Positions 13,101 through 23,528 of a stretch of DNA of 64,000 nucleotides are shown here, one piece after another. The stretch lies in the NCBI GenBank assembly GCA_963678705.1, contig OY783207.1, forward strand, positions 20,372,001 to 20,436,000, written 5' to 3'. Numbering within the stretch: position 1 is the stretch's first letter; each line of letters starts with the position of its first letter. The notes below the pieces were generated by a model. The model ran no database searches and was not told the DNA's origin. It saw nothing but the letters and a program-made list of their open reading frames with translations. The translations under genes were made by a program, and so were the position numbers. Origin of the DNA: Panorpa germanica. Its lineage: Eukaryota; Arthropoda; Insecta; Mecoptera; Panorpidae.

Positions 13101-16100
13101 TTATTTTAGTAAATTCATCAATGCCTTTAAGGTAATATCTTACAAATCAAGTACTATTAAATAACGTGATTAGAATTTGGTATTGAAATATGAAAATTCC
13201 TAGTAATATTTCTAAATCTGTTTTATTGTAGTTATATTTGTACGTATGTCTTTCTTAAAACTGTTTAGTCTTAAGGTTTTACAATCTTCGTTATATTTAA
13301 TTTAATAACATTTAAACTAAACTTTACATGAGGTGTGTGTCTTCGAATTGTGATGGCACTAACTGGACATTGATCGCTTTAAATAACGTTTGTAGTTAGG
13401 CAGATCTGCTCAGTGGCTTCCGTCACACCCGGTGGGTTCTTGTAGGGATGTTAAAAAATAATCGATTTTTCTTTTAATCGATTATTATTTTCGTATAATC
13501 GATTTTTTATAATCGATTTTCAAAGCCATATTAATCGATTTTTAATTAATCGATTAATAAATTACGCGATTAAATCGATTTTCATAAATAGCACCATCTA
13601 TGCGCCGAATGAAAAAACTCGAAGCATTATTATTTGCAAGTTAGTAAATAAAAAACGGTGCCATCTGTAGTTATGTCGGCGAGTTAAGTAGTTTCAGTTT
13701 AGTGAGTGAGATCTTCTGAGTCAGATTCACTCACTAAACTGAAACTACTTAACTCCGAAGGGACTACTCCTAAGTTAACCGAATTGGCGCTGAAGCATCT
13801 CTCTGTCACTTCTACTCCATCCGAAAGATTATTTTCCAAAGCGGGAAATATGGTCAGGAAAACACGAAACCGTATTTTAGGAAAGAGATTATCAAAATTA
13901 TTGTTTTTAAACTGCTTACCGGAAAAATTATGGGAATAATATTATTCTAATTAAATGTATCATTTTTTAGCATCATGTGACAAGTTGTTTATTTTTTTAT
14001 TCATATTATTTTATTTCATTTTTAATCTGATTAATTGTTAAAATGAATCTCTTAGGTTTATTATTGGAATATGAAAAGCATGGAGGATTTTAAATAATAG
14101 AAAAAAAATCGATTTTTTCGAAAAAATCGATTATTTATTTTCATTAAAATCGATTATTGACAAATCGATTAATATTTAATAAAATAAAATCGATTTTTAT
14201 TAAATCGATTCTTTTCCATTCATCTCACATCCCTAGGTTCTTGTAGCCCGCGTGGACTCCCGTTGCACGGCGACGGGCCGAACGCACGGTTGAGGACTCG
14301 CGTGTTCCCAGAACACTGCCTTGTTTCCAAATTCTAAAGGGGAGGGGAATTTAGTATCTTAGATATTAGCTCGGATGTTTACTAAACGTTCAGAACTAAA
14401 CTTTACATAATTTACACAATATGATTAATCTATGACTAATACTTCTAATTCCTTATTCACTATCATTCTTCCGGATTGCCTGGATGCCTGATTCTACTCT
14501 TCACCATTATCTCTCTACATTTATCTACGCCTATTCCTTATTTCAGTCTTTCCTAGTTTAGCTTCTTCCACGCTCTTTCCCGCTACTCTTACTCTTCATG
14601 TTGTAAGATTCCACACACCTCCCCACATAGCCTGAATGCTCCTTCCACCTTCTCCTTCCAAATACTACTTCCTCACTTTTTGTTACCCAGTCTAAACCAC
14701 ACGATTGTTTTAATATCCCTGCTTCCTTGTTTGCCCAAGTACGTCTTGCTTATTTCCGTGTATACTTTTTATTGTACTTTACTTCTTCTTTGTGTTTCTT
14801 TTTGTCATTATTTATCCTGTACTCCTTTTCCCTTCCATCCTTCTCTTTATGAAAACCTCTATTGCCATTCTTCTTCACTCATAATATTTCTTCCATCCTC
14901 TCTGACACCTCGTTTCTCCCACTTTCCCAACTTCCTTTCCCACAATAGTCGTTATTTTTGAGTAACATCCTTCCAAATAGAAATTCTGCTTTCAACTGTT
15001 GCTTTGTACTCAACAGCTGCAATGCAAAGGTATCTCGAGTTTGCCACATGTGCAGCAACTCCTGCAGGAGGTTACACACAAGAAGAAGCTTTAAAAGTAC
15101 TATTGGAATGGAATGGGGATATTCAAGCAGCTAGTTTACAACTTCTTCAAAAAAATCCAAAAATCCTAAACTACAAAGATCGTAGATCAGAAAGATGGTC
15201 AGCAGAAGAAATTGAACAATTTCTCAAAGGACTTTCCAAGTATGATAAGGACTTTTATTCCATTGCAAAGGAGGTAAACAATGATTATTAAGTATTAGTA
15301 GATGGGTTCTTAACTAAGGGAATCAATAGTAATGTTTGTTTTCTTTTTCAGATTGGTACAAAATCATCACATCAGTGTGTCGCGTTTTATTATCTTTGGA
15401 AACAATTATGCAATGATTATAAAACTCTTTATCTTGGTAGAACAGATATTTTAGCAGCCTCTTTAAACAACGAAGAAGTGTTATCTTCAGGACCTGACAA
15501 CAGGACGCATGCATGTGAAGTGCCAGATTGTTCTGCGGTAAGTAAACAAAGCAAAGAGAGTGGCTCAGACTTTGCTTGGACGTTATCAAAGGATAAGATT
15601 TAACTTGAATGTTTTGAAATGTTCTCTATTGTATTTCTCACAGAGTTTTAGCTCCAGAGCTGCATTGCATGGCCACACCCGCATCCATTGCAGTGGGCGA
15701 ACTACCACAGCTAGCCCACCCGTACATGGGGGTTCCAATGGCAACGATGCCTCGGATGAATACCCTTGCAAAATTTGTGGAAAGTAAGTAAAATAGCAAT
15801 CATCACGAAAAATCCAAAGTAAATGATCTCGCATTTATTAAATGTACAAGAATATTGATAACTATTTATTTGGATTTTTCCACAAACTTAATTAAGATAA
15901 TATAACATTTATTTTTATATTTATATCATAATTTTCTCCAGTAATTTCGACGAATTGCGTTTTTTCGACAGTTAAAATTTTACAGGTAATTCTGTTTTGA
16001 AATACTTTTTTATATGTTCTACCATTATCTGGTTAATGACAAAACAAAATACAAACATACCTAGAAACCTCTTAATAAAGGAAACTACTTTTACCTTTAA

Positions 16101-19100
16101 TAATCACATAATAAAATCTGTTCTTTTCTGTTTTCAATGTAATTCTATCTTTCCATTAAAGAGAGTTTATTAACAAGAAGAAACGTGACGAACCTTTCTT
16201 TATATGCACTAATTTATTTTTGCACTAATATTTTCTTGTTAGAAAATTCTCTTCGTTTTCTCATATTTATAAGACTACATTCGCTCAAATGGAAGTTTTC
16301 AAAAAGAGTTACTATGCTGACATATACTTTTGAGATCTTCCATTTTCAATGGGACAACGCGAATGCCACCTACTTGATGTTTCGATGTTAATGTCTGTTT
16401 TTCTTTTACTGTATTTTCTTTATGTAAAAATGTGTCAAAGAGGTTGTAATATGGAATTAACACAATTACACATTTTACACTACATAAATACTTTATTTAT
16501 ACATTTACAAATATTTTCATTGCCTACGTAATGGTCACGTGACCAGATTATAACATTAACATAAATGACATTTCATAAAATATCAAATTACAATTACTTT
16601 TTATTAAATCGTAATATTGTTAAATATTTACTAATTTTTAATTAAAACATTTTCATAATTCTTAATTAAAACATTTTCTTGCTTTCGTGCAGTTTTTTTA
16701 ATCTTAATATATATAAATTATTACGTGTCACATGTTTGTCCGAGTTTGTCCGCGATGGACTCCTAAACTACTTAACCGATTTTAATGAAATTTGTACACC
16801 GTGTGCAGTTTGATCTAACTTGAAAGATAGGATAGCTTACATCTCAATTTATAATTGCAATATTATCTTATTGCAAATTAATTATCTGTATATGACATAT
16901 GACATCTGGCGACGATGATGGCGACATCTGTTGACTAGATTGAGTAAATATTCTGTTGACTAGATTGAGTAAATATTCAATAGATGGCGCTATGTAATAT
17001 GACAAAAACGTTAGGCACATCAACGCGTGGCCGGGACAGCTAGTTTATTTATAATTTCTTGAGCTCCCTAGGCACGTAGCTTTTTATCGCTCCTAATAAT
17101 GTTCTGCTTTTACTTTAACGTTACTTTAACTAAACTTTATATCCAGACAACAAGAATGATCTATTCATGCCCACTGCTGTTATAAATTTCGGTTTCGCAA
17201 TCAAAAGGGCGGTGTTAACAGGAGCGTCTGCGAAGTCCATTTCTTGCTATTGCTTTATTTCTACATTGCGACAAAATGTGGTCAGGATCTGCCTCCTTTT
17301 CACGTCATTCGTATTTAATATAGGTAATGAATTTGTTTCTTGCTAGATGTTTCGGAGCTCCAATATGATTCATTCTTCGGCTTGGGGTTATTGTCACAGA
17401 TGCGGCCTCAGGCGGTGGCAAGCAGAGCAACTGCCCAGGGCCTCGCTCTTGTAGAATCTTCGCATTCTTGTGCAACAATCCAAGTCTTGTCGTCTTTGTG
17501 CTTGTAAACTTTTATATATCTTCCAATATAAAATTTTATTTCTCGTCAATTATCATCCAAAATACTTACTTACAATTTACAAATTATACAAAGAACAAGT
17601 GCCTCGCAAAGATCTCCCGCCTCTGAGCCTCTCAAAGTTCTGCCGCCCAGGGCCTTGCAAAGATCTGCTGCTTGGGGCCTCGCAATCGCTAAGGCCGCCA
17701 CTGCATTGTCATTAATCTTCTTGGCCACTTTAGTACAGTTTGAGAGTGGATTTAAATTGACAAAATTGTGACATCCAACAAAATAAATATTCAATGCTTG
17801 AATTAAATTGTGACCTCTACTTCTATGTTTACTTATGTTATGAATAACGAAATACTTTTTCGAATATGTATATCGTATGCACAGGAACAGGTTCAGTACG
17901 TGAGTAAACACATAGGGTCGTTTTAGAAAAGCTAAAATTTTAAGAATAGTGTAGTAGAACGTATGCGTACTTGCTAGTTTGAAAGCGGAGCCCTTTTACA
18001 GGTTACCTACGTGTAAATATGATGATTAGTTTTTATATATGTTTTACTATATTGTTAAAAACCAACATTTACTATTGTCAGACCAATCGCGTGTGCCGTA
18101 ACTTCCGCAAAATACACTTTAGAACGTAAAATACATGTTTAAATCATTCACATTTCTATCTATGGTTATCTATGCATGAGTAGCCGCAATCTCTCGTAAT
18201 TTGAACTATATTTGACAATTCTTTACGATAATGTTTTACAACCTCTTTGAATAATTCACAGCGACTGTTCGGGGATTGATTTCCTTGTAAACACAAACGT
18301 AACATTAATATAGCAGATATGTAAATGCAGAATAATTGCGTTTAAGGAGATACAGGACTTACCGTCAATGCAAAAAGTTTATCTCTCGGTTATACGAAAT
18401 GAAAAATACGACGCATGCATGATTTTGGTTCTTTGACAAATAAATTGTTATATTTTATAAAATGTTTATTCCGATTTTGAATTTCCCGCTCAAATTGGGA
18501 TTTGCAACGTCGCCGGCTTATAACCTATACACTTACTGTTTCTTACTGGTTTTATTTAAATATTTTCGTATATAGGTATCCTTTTGATAATTTTGTTTTT
18601 GCAATAGTTACAGAAAAGATTCTTTTATATACACCTAGTTTTTGAAAGCCGTGTCACCATTTTTTCGTAGTTAAAAGTTATATTATGTGGTGAAATTGAG
18701 CTAAAAATTATGATTTGTATGAAAAATGACTATTTTTAATCATGTATAAAAAGAAAACTAGGAACCCTAGGTCTCTAAAATTTTGAGACAGCATATATTT
18801 TAACTATTTGTATCGACCCTCCAAATTTCACGACGTTTTCATCATTTACGTTAACATCCTGTACCTCCTTAATGGATCGAGCATTTATAAACATATGAGT
18901 CTCTTTATAAAGATAAATAAAAATAGTAAATTAAATAGACAATAATAGACAGAAAAACAGTATGAAGAAATACTGAACTGTCACCTAGTAACAATGTACT
19001 CAGTCCTTAATAGTTTTTCAATTGGTTAGGTCTGATTCCAGATAAAAATTTATGTATTTGAGCTATAGGGGAGTAATGATATTGAAAGAAGAACAGTAAC

Positions 19101-20680
19101 AACACAGGTAGAAAATCAAACTTGAAATTAGCGTGCACTGCGTAACAATTTTCTATATGACAGGTTAAAATGAACGGTTGAAATTACCCTGTAGTAAGCT
19201 AACAATCTTGAAACTTGATAATTTTTTAACTGGGAATACGTTACTAGATATTTCACGTAGACTGGTGCGACATAAATATGCGACATCCAACATTTATATA
19301 TTTTCATTTAAATATTTCTTTTCTAAAACAGGTTGAAGGAATTCGTTCGAAATATGAAAGCTTCCGACGTATTAAGTTGCATGTCGCACTAGTGTGGACG
19401 TGTTGTACAACTTCTTGCAACAAATGTTGGATGTTGCATATTTATGTCACACCAGTCTGTATCATACATTATACAGAGTGTCCAGAAGAAAGTTTTTTTT
19501 AACGCTGTTATAAAATAGCAAAGAATAAACAGTTATTGATTACTAAAATACAAACATTAAGAAATTATAAAATATAAAAATGATGTTATCTGAGTGTCTC
19601 TAAACTAGAAGAAAAGTTTTTGAAAATTTCGCAAAACTTAGGCTCTGGCTACCGTTTCATAACAGATATTTTCGTCCAATTGAACCTGAGAGTCTGGATT
19701 GCGGCTGTATAATCTTGAATTAATATATTCTTGACTTACGATTTTTATAAGAAACACCTGGTACTGGCAATTGTTGTTTATAAAATACCCACGCCGAATT
19801 TATCTTTTTCCTGAAAAATTATATTCTCAAATTATATATTAATTAAACAAAACCTAGTATTATTTAATATAAATAGATCCAATTTTATTATTTTATAGTT
19901 ATTCTAAAATTTAATCCTTAAGAAGGACTTGTCCTTAAGAAATTTTCTGAGTATGCTAATGCTCTAAAAGGTTGATTTATTTTTCCAAAAATAATAAAAT
20001 AGACCTAATAAACGTTATACATTAGATGACATCATTAAACTTAATACACGTACACACTCACTGAAAATGTAAACTTATATGTATATTATTTAATGTAATA
20101 TTTTTTATTTAATATTACATAATGTTACCGAAGCTTAACGTAAATCGGTTACATTGTCATTAAATAAATGCAAGACACATTAAAAATATTTGATTAATAT
20201 ATAACATTGTATAACCTTGCTCAATACACTTTATTAACGTCAAACAAACATAAATTTGTGTCATAACCTTTTAATCAAAGTAAAACTTATGTAACACCAG
20301 GTAATCTTTTTTATGTTGAACAAACCTTGAATTATATAACAGTGTTTAACGGGATGTATATTTACACAAAGTTTCTTCTATCTACTCCTCTATTTTAATT
20401 TGGAATTAGACCTAACAATATTACTAAGATAAATGTGATTGTTAATTTTTACCATTAAAAAAGTTTGCTTTTCTGTAACAAAACAAAACTCATCAAAGTT
20501 AATGAGTTGGACGGTTTACTTGTTTAGTATATGTATTTGTTAATGGTATAATGATTTCTCAGGATATTCATCAAAGTAAAAAGTCGCAGTGCTCACATGA
20601 AATCTCACCGACCTGCGGATACGGAACTTCGCAGAGTTGCAGCTGAATCAACTTCACCAACAGGGGTTCCACTCCCATAG
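4162..20680 (+). CDS. Zinc-finger, ELM2 and SANT domain transcriptional regulator (TRERF1/ZNF541/MIDEAS group), 5'-partial
   Basis: Fifteen coding exons can be chained with continuous frame: 4162-4396, 5996-6116, 6202-6319, 7736-7854, 8980-9197, 9991-10310, 10438-10665, 10731-11102, 11175-11677, 11752-12120, 12195-13078, 15017-15273, 15352-15537, 15644-15783, 20563-20680 (stop TAG 20678). They give about 1395 residues. Three adjacent C2H2 fingers lie near residues 157-236 and a fourth near 427-447. A long Ser/Thr/Gln/Pro-rich middle follows, then an ELM2 domain (starts PRINIGDEFQ, about 1117), a SANT domain (RRSERWSAEEIEQFL, about 1219-1268) and two C-terminal fingers. In this family ELM2-SANT binds class I histone deacetylase, so a nuclear DNA-bound corepressor scaffold is inferred. 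Exon 4162 begins at an acceptor (TTACAG) with no start codon, so upstream exon(s) are missing or lie outside. The exon 2 donor (GTATAC) is the weakest junction. Intron 14 (4.8 kb) is the largest. Confidence 0.85.
4397..5995 (+). other. Intron 1 of the ELM2-SANT gene (in-window numbering)
   Basis: Contains a LINE tail (5255-5490) and, around 5495-5770, GC-richer wording (CGCGCCTTAGACGGGCACTG, GGCCTGGGGGGCCCCGTATC) that looks like an unclassified element. Otherwise AT-rich. Confidence 0.5.
5255..5490 (-). pseudogene. LINE ORF2 3' tail, decayed, in intron 1 of the ELM2-SANT gene
   Basis: On the minus strand FYRVSKRTEDTLKHIKKKRE aligns with CRVCGTEDETLEHIKFDCKE of the copy at 49470-49740; zinc ligands are mostly lost. 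Confidence 0.55.
6320..6806 (+). other. Intron 3, TE-like block before the TTAA MITE
   Basis: A stretch of moderately balanced composition with an open frame on minus (6506-6718) that I cannot assign; composition and the GCCGGCACCGCTGACCC word suggest decayed transposon rather than a gene. Confidence 0.35.
6807..7562 (+). mobile_element. TTAA-flanked MITE, copy 1
   Basis: The element begins TTAA GGAGGTATAGGAC and ends GTCCTGTACCTCC TTAA. The 13-14 bp terminal repeats match with one difference, and TTAA flanks both ends, the target site used by piggyBac-type transposases. No coding frame of note. It lies in intron 3 of the ELM2-SANT gene and shares most of its interior with the inverted copy at 18342-18872. 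Confidence 0.85.
8551..8955 (-). mobile_element. GGGCTTGTGTCC-family MITE in intron 4, truncated
   Basis: Starts ATGGGCTTGTGTCCTATG and runs through the family's interior in reverse orientation (GTCTGCCTTAGCAGGGTTAA, TTGACTTGATTATTTGACTA). It stops 24 bp before the exon 5 acceptor. Compared with the copy at 52896-53533 it lacks about 10 bp between CTAC repeats and all sequence beyond ACATTAC. Confidence 0.85.
9198..9990 (+). other. Intron 5 of the ELM2-SANT gene
   Basis: An 0.8-kb intron. The right half (9660-9950) has coding-like composition on the minus strand with stops; it may be transposon debris. Nothing can be assigned. Confidence 0.4.
13681..13755. repeat. Perfect inverted repeat (29-bp arms) inside the hAT derivative
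   Basis: The arm 13681-13709 (GAGTTAAGTAGTTTCAG...) is exactly reverse-complemented at 13727-13755, with a 17-base loop. It abuts the remaining transposase coding sequence, as if formed by the event that deleted the rest. Confidence 0.95.
13706..13939 (+). pseudogene. hAT transposase C-terminal dimerisation domain fragment
   Basis: A 77-codon frame containing the hAT dimerisation signature (ALKHLSVTSTPSERLFSKAG, then VRKTRNRILGKRLSKLLFLN). Only the last part of a transposase is present; the BED finger and RNase H-like core are gone. The apparent N-terminus lies in the hairpin and is not part of the domain. Confidence 0.88.
14470..14720 (-). pseudogene. LINE ORF2 3' tail, decayed, in intron 11 of the ELM2-SANT gene
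   Basis: The minus strand reads RLGNKK, a stop, then GSSIWKEKVEGAFRLCGEVC, matching the NEEKG-x-YW...CRVCG order of the family with stops and frame changes. Confidence 0.5.
16702..17043 (+). mobile_element. Helitron-like non-autonomous element
   Basis: Begins TC after an A (16702) with TATATATAAATTATTACGTG, and ends CTAG before a T (17040-17043), preceded by a GC-rich segment (CGCGTGGCCGGGACAG) where a Helitron hairpin would lie. The wording near the start (CGATGGACTCCTAAACTACT) is familiar from insect Helitron-like repeats. The hairpin is poor, so the call is tentative. It contains a 25-bp direct repeat at about 16938-16980. Confidence 0.5.
16936..16980. repeat. Tandem duplication, 25-bp unit, two copies
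   Basis: CTGTTGACTAGATTGAGTAA followed by ATATT occurs twice back to back within the Helitron-like element. The copies are identical, so the duplication is recent. Confidence 0.85.
17395..17705. repeat. GC-rich degenerate repeat patch
   Basis: Repeated wording (CCCAGGGCCTCGC, CCCAGGGCCTTGCAAAGATC, CTTGGGGCCTCGCAATCGC) separated by about 100-230 bases, in an otherwise AT-rich intron. Looks like an unclassified element; no frame of interest. Confidence 0.4.
18342..18872 (-). mobile_element. TTAA-flanked MITE, copy 2 (inverted)
   Basis: Ends TTAA GGAGATACAGGA and TCCTGTACCTCC TTAA. The interior aligns to copy 1 in reverse orientation across several hundred bases (for example TACACCTAGTTTTTGAAA at 18631-18648 against its complement at about 7011-7030). 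It lies in the last intron of the same gene. Shorter than copy 1 by about 225 bp. Confidence 0.85.
19259..19458. mobile_element. Short foldback MITE with about 37-bp inverted ends
   Basis: AGACTGGTGCGACATAAATA at the left end is repeated inverted, with a few mismatches, at the right end (TATTTATGTCACACCAGTCT). The total is 200 bp. A related half appears at about 8219-8285 (GACACCAGTGTGATACCAAT followed by the same CCAACATCCAAC...TATATATTTTCATT wording). Confidence 0.75.
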
Positions 20681-21067
20681 CATTCATAGTTTCGTTTTAA
20701 TAGACTGGCAACACTGTTGTGAAATGACGTAATATTATCCGGAAAACGATATGTGGCATCTTGATCATCTAAAGCTGAAACTAGAAATTAAACAACGGAA
20801 AGACAGTTTTCTATTACCATCCCATAGCATAGATTATTTATATAAGATATGTATGCAATATTTCTAACGGATATACAAGTCCACAATGTTATATCCTCTT
20901 TTATCGTGTGTTTTGATAATTATTATTAGCAACCCTACAAACAATTTGTCGTATCTTAGTAATTTCGTACCAGATGGCGGTTAGACAGTGTTCGGGAGGG
21001 TATATTATCTATACCTATATTATCACTACTTGACTATGTATATGTATTATAATCCACACAAACAAAC

Positions 21068-21073
21068 AATAAA
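21068..21073 (+). terminator. Candidate polyadenylation signal of the ELM2-SANT gene
   Basis: AATAAA followed by AGGGGTGTG, 388 nt after the stop; other AT-rich hexamers occur further on, so the true 3' end may be later. Confidence 0.35.
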
Positions 21074-22090
21074 AGGGGTGTGATTATTTATACAATTTCG
21101 ACAATATTAGTTTCGTGTTAGCCGAACATTTACGAAGATTCTGCAACTTATTTTTGCTGTAAAGATCTCTGTCCGCATGTAAAGGCATATGCATATAAGT
21201 CGTTATTGCTCGTGTTCTACTCGTGTACGGTCGTTTGAAGGTGTGGTTATGTTGAAATCTGAGTAGAAGTGGTAGTACCACGACTTGCACCTCGGCAAAC
21301 CTCGTTTGGAAAGTATTTGGAAGGCAGTCAGAGTGGGTACGGAGCGTTCCGGCCGGTTCAGACATGTTGTCCAAAGCTTCATGTAATGTCACACTAATGT
21401 CTAATAGGATTCAGAGTGATACGATTCGCATCTAATTGGATTCCGATCAAAATTGTTTGTAGGGAAGAACAATCCGTAATGTAGCCAGCATAGGTGGCTC
21501 TACTGACTATATGTTAACTGACATAACTAGCGGTGAACACAAATACTAAATTATCTAACACATGGCAATTTAACAAAATTAACTTGGATGAAGAAATCTT
21601 TAATTACTTAAAATGTTTTCTAACTCATTTTAATTAAGAGATAACAATTTATAATAACATAATATTAAAAACATATACTTAATAAGTTACACAAATTATT
21701 TATATTGTGTTCATTTATCTTACTCTCAAAATAAATAAAGTTAAAAAAATTCAATCAAAATCGAATAAATATTTCGACTATCGAAGCAATATAATCACAT
21801 ATCGTTTTTTTTTAAATCTTAACCTAAAAAATAAAAAAGAAAATGACATTTAATAAATAGTCTTGTATATTCAGACAATGTTTATGTTTTGAAGCATATA
21901 CAGATTAATGCTGATATAATTCTCAAAGAAACTTAGTATATTATATAATATATATATATAATAAAGTATATTTATTCATAAAAATGGAAACTAAATTTTT
22001 AAAAAATATATAAATAATAAAATGGCACCTTGCGCGCACAATGCCAACTATGCAGTATTAATAATAGACAATTTCAAAACCTAAATATAA

Positions 22091-22097
<7 letters not shown>

Positions 22098-22156
<59 letters not shown>
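22098..22156. repeat. (AT)n microsatellite
   Basis: About 29 uninterrupted AT units. Confidence 0.95.
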
Positions 22157-22159
<3 letters not shown>

Positions 22160-22820
22160 TATATAAAATATATATAAATTAAAATGATGGTTGTACCTTA
22201 ATTATTAATTGTTAATTGGTGTAATTGTAATTATTGTATCTAGTAAATAATTAAGAAAATTATTAGTAATAAGTTTCTTACAGTAAATTTATTTAAACTA
22301 TTCTTAGATTCTATAAAAGAAATTATAAAACTTTTAATGAAAAAATGTCCGTACAAAATACGATACTTGTCACAAAAGGACATTCATTACTTAGTACAGA
22401 GTTACGATTAGAGTGTCTGCTGGGTTGTGTTTTCAAAGTGAATTTGTTTTACTCATTATGATATTTGTCTTGAGGTGTTTTTGTCCTGGTTTGTTATTTT
22501 AGGTACAATTTCATATTTTGTGTATGTTAAAAAGTATAAAGTGACTTTAGGAGTTATTTTACACAACGAACAATTCTTTTCAGTTGTACAAACATTCGAA
22601 AAGTGATACATTAGGGATGTAACGAATATTCGCATGCATTTGGCAACGAAAAGTGAAAATAATTTATAAAATAACAATGCAACTGATTCGGTTTACAATA
22701 TTTTTATTTCAGTTACTATACTACTTGAACTTGTAATATAAAATAATAATTATATAATAACCAAACTAAATTTTCAATTTTTTTAAACACACAATGGAGC
22801 TAAGTAAATTACCAAATTTT

Positions 22821-23332
22821 TAATGGGCTTGTGTCCTCATTTTTTAGTGGTCGATTTTTCAATTGTTGATTGATATTGATGTGAATAAATGTGTAAGGCG
22901 TGTCTATTTTATTAAATATCTAAATATTGACAGAGATATAGCAATTAAAAGTTTGAATTGTAGTTTTAGCGCTAGATATGGTCGGCCATATTTGTATGAT
23001 GTGAAATGCATTTTATCGTCAGTTATTTATTGAGTAGGTCAGTGCTCTGGTAATGTTTTGTAGCTGTTGGTAGTCAAATAATCAAATCAAGTCAAAGAAT
23101 AATAAGTTTTTATTTTATTTAACCCTGCTAAGGCAGACATAATATTGAAATTTGATTGTTCCTTGAAATAGCTGAAAATAATATTTGATATTTTGATATA
23201 TAAATACATATAGCAGAGATTTATGATCTGTAACGTTGGTAACCTTACACAAGGATTGTGATGTCACATGCACTTGGAATGTGTACAACGTTGAATCCCT
23301 TTAATAATTAAAGAGACAAAATGACTTGTGAG
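22821..23332 (+). mobile_element. GGGCTTGTGTCC-family MITE, 3'-truncated
   Basis: TAATGGGCTTGTGTCCTCAT start, followed by the family interior up to AAAGAGACAAAATGACTT. The right terminus is replaced by an element with long inverted ends (23327-23528). Confidence 0.85.
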
Positions 23333-23528
23333 CAATGATCGTGATCGAGCAGATCTGATTTATTAGAGTGAAACATTTTATGAATCACTTTTAAAAGAGC
23401 ATTTGTGAAGTATAATAATAATTAATAATAAAATTCAAGAATAGTAAAGGAATACTCTTTTAAAAGTGATTCGTAAAATGTTTCACTCATATAAATCAGA
23501 TCTGGTCGATCATGATCATTGCTCGCAA
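23327..23528. mobile_element. Element with about 72-bp inverted ends
   Basis: GTGAGCAATGATCGTGATCG...AATCACTTTTAAAAGAG (23327-23399) returns in reverse complement at 23456-23528 with few mismatches, leaving a 56-base AT-rich loop. It begins exactly where the preceding MITE stops. Confidence 0.85.

Larger units (their letters stand above)
13443..14235 (+). mobile_element. hAT-superfamily deletion derivative
   Basis: A 793-bp element with TAGGGATGT at the left end and ACATCCCTA at the right end, flanked by perfect 8-bp duplications GGTTCTTG (13435-13442 and 14236-14243). Eight-base duplications and a CAGGGATG-like terminus are hAT hallmarks. Inside are dense AATCGATT/ATCGATTTT repeats at both ends, a 29-bp hairpin, and a transposase C-terminus. 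It is inserted in intron 11 of the ELM2-SANT gene. Confidence 0.92.
13079..15016 (+). other. Intron 11 of the ELM2-SANT gene
   Basis: Besides the hAT derivative and a LINE tail (about 14470-14720), the sequence around the hAT (13400-13434 and 14244-14340) is unusually GC-rich (CGTGGACTCCCGTTGCACGG, GGCGACGGGCCG) for this window and probably belongs to another, unidentified element into which the hAT inserted. Confidence 0.5.
15784..20562 (+). other. Last intron of the ELM2-SANT gene
   Basis: A 4.8-kb intron carrying a Helitron-like element (16702-17043), a GC-rich repeat (17395-17705), the inverted TTAA MITE (18342-18872), a 200-bp foldback (19259-19458) and AT-rich sequence. Nothing recognisable at 15800-16690 or 19500-20560, apart from a TE-like GAGTGTCCAGAAGAAAG at about 19476. 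Confidence 0.6.

Noticed and set aside
21084-21392. 102-codon open frame on the minus strand in a GC-richer block
   Set aside because: No recognisable domain, no splice-compatible neighbours, no family resemblance; the local GC rise could equally be 3' UTR or a decayed element.
22098-22156. (AT)n run as a regulatory or replication element
   Set aside because: Ordinary microsatellite; nothing around it suggests a function.
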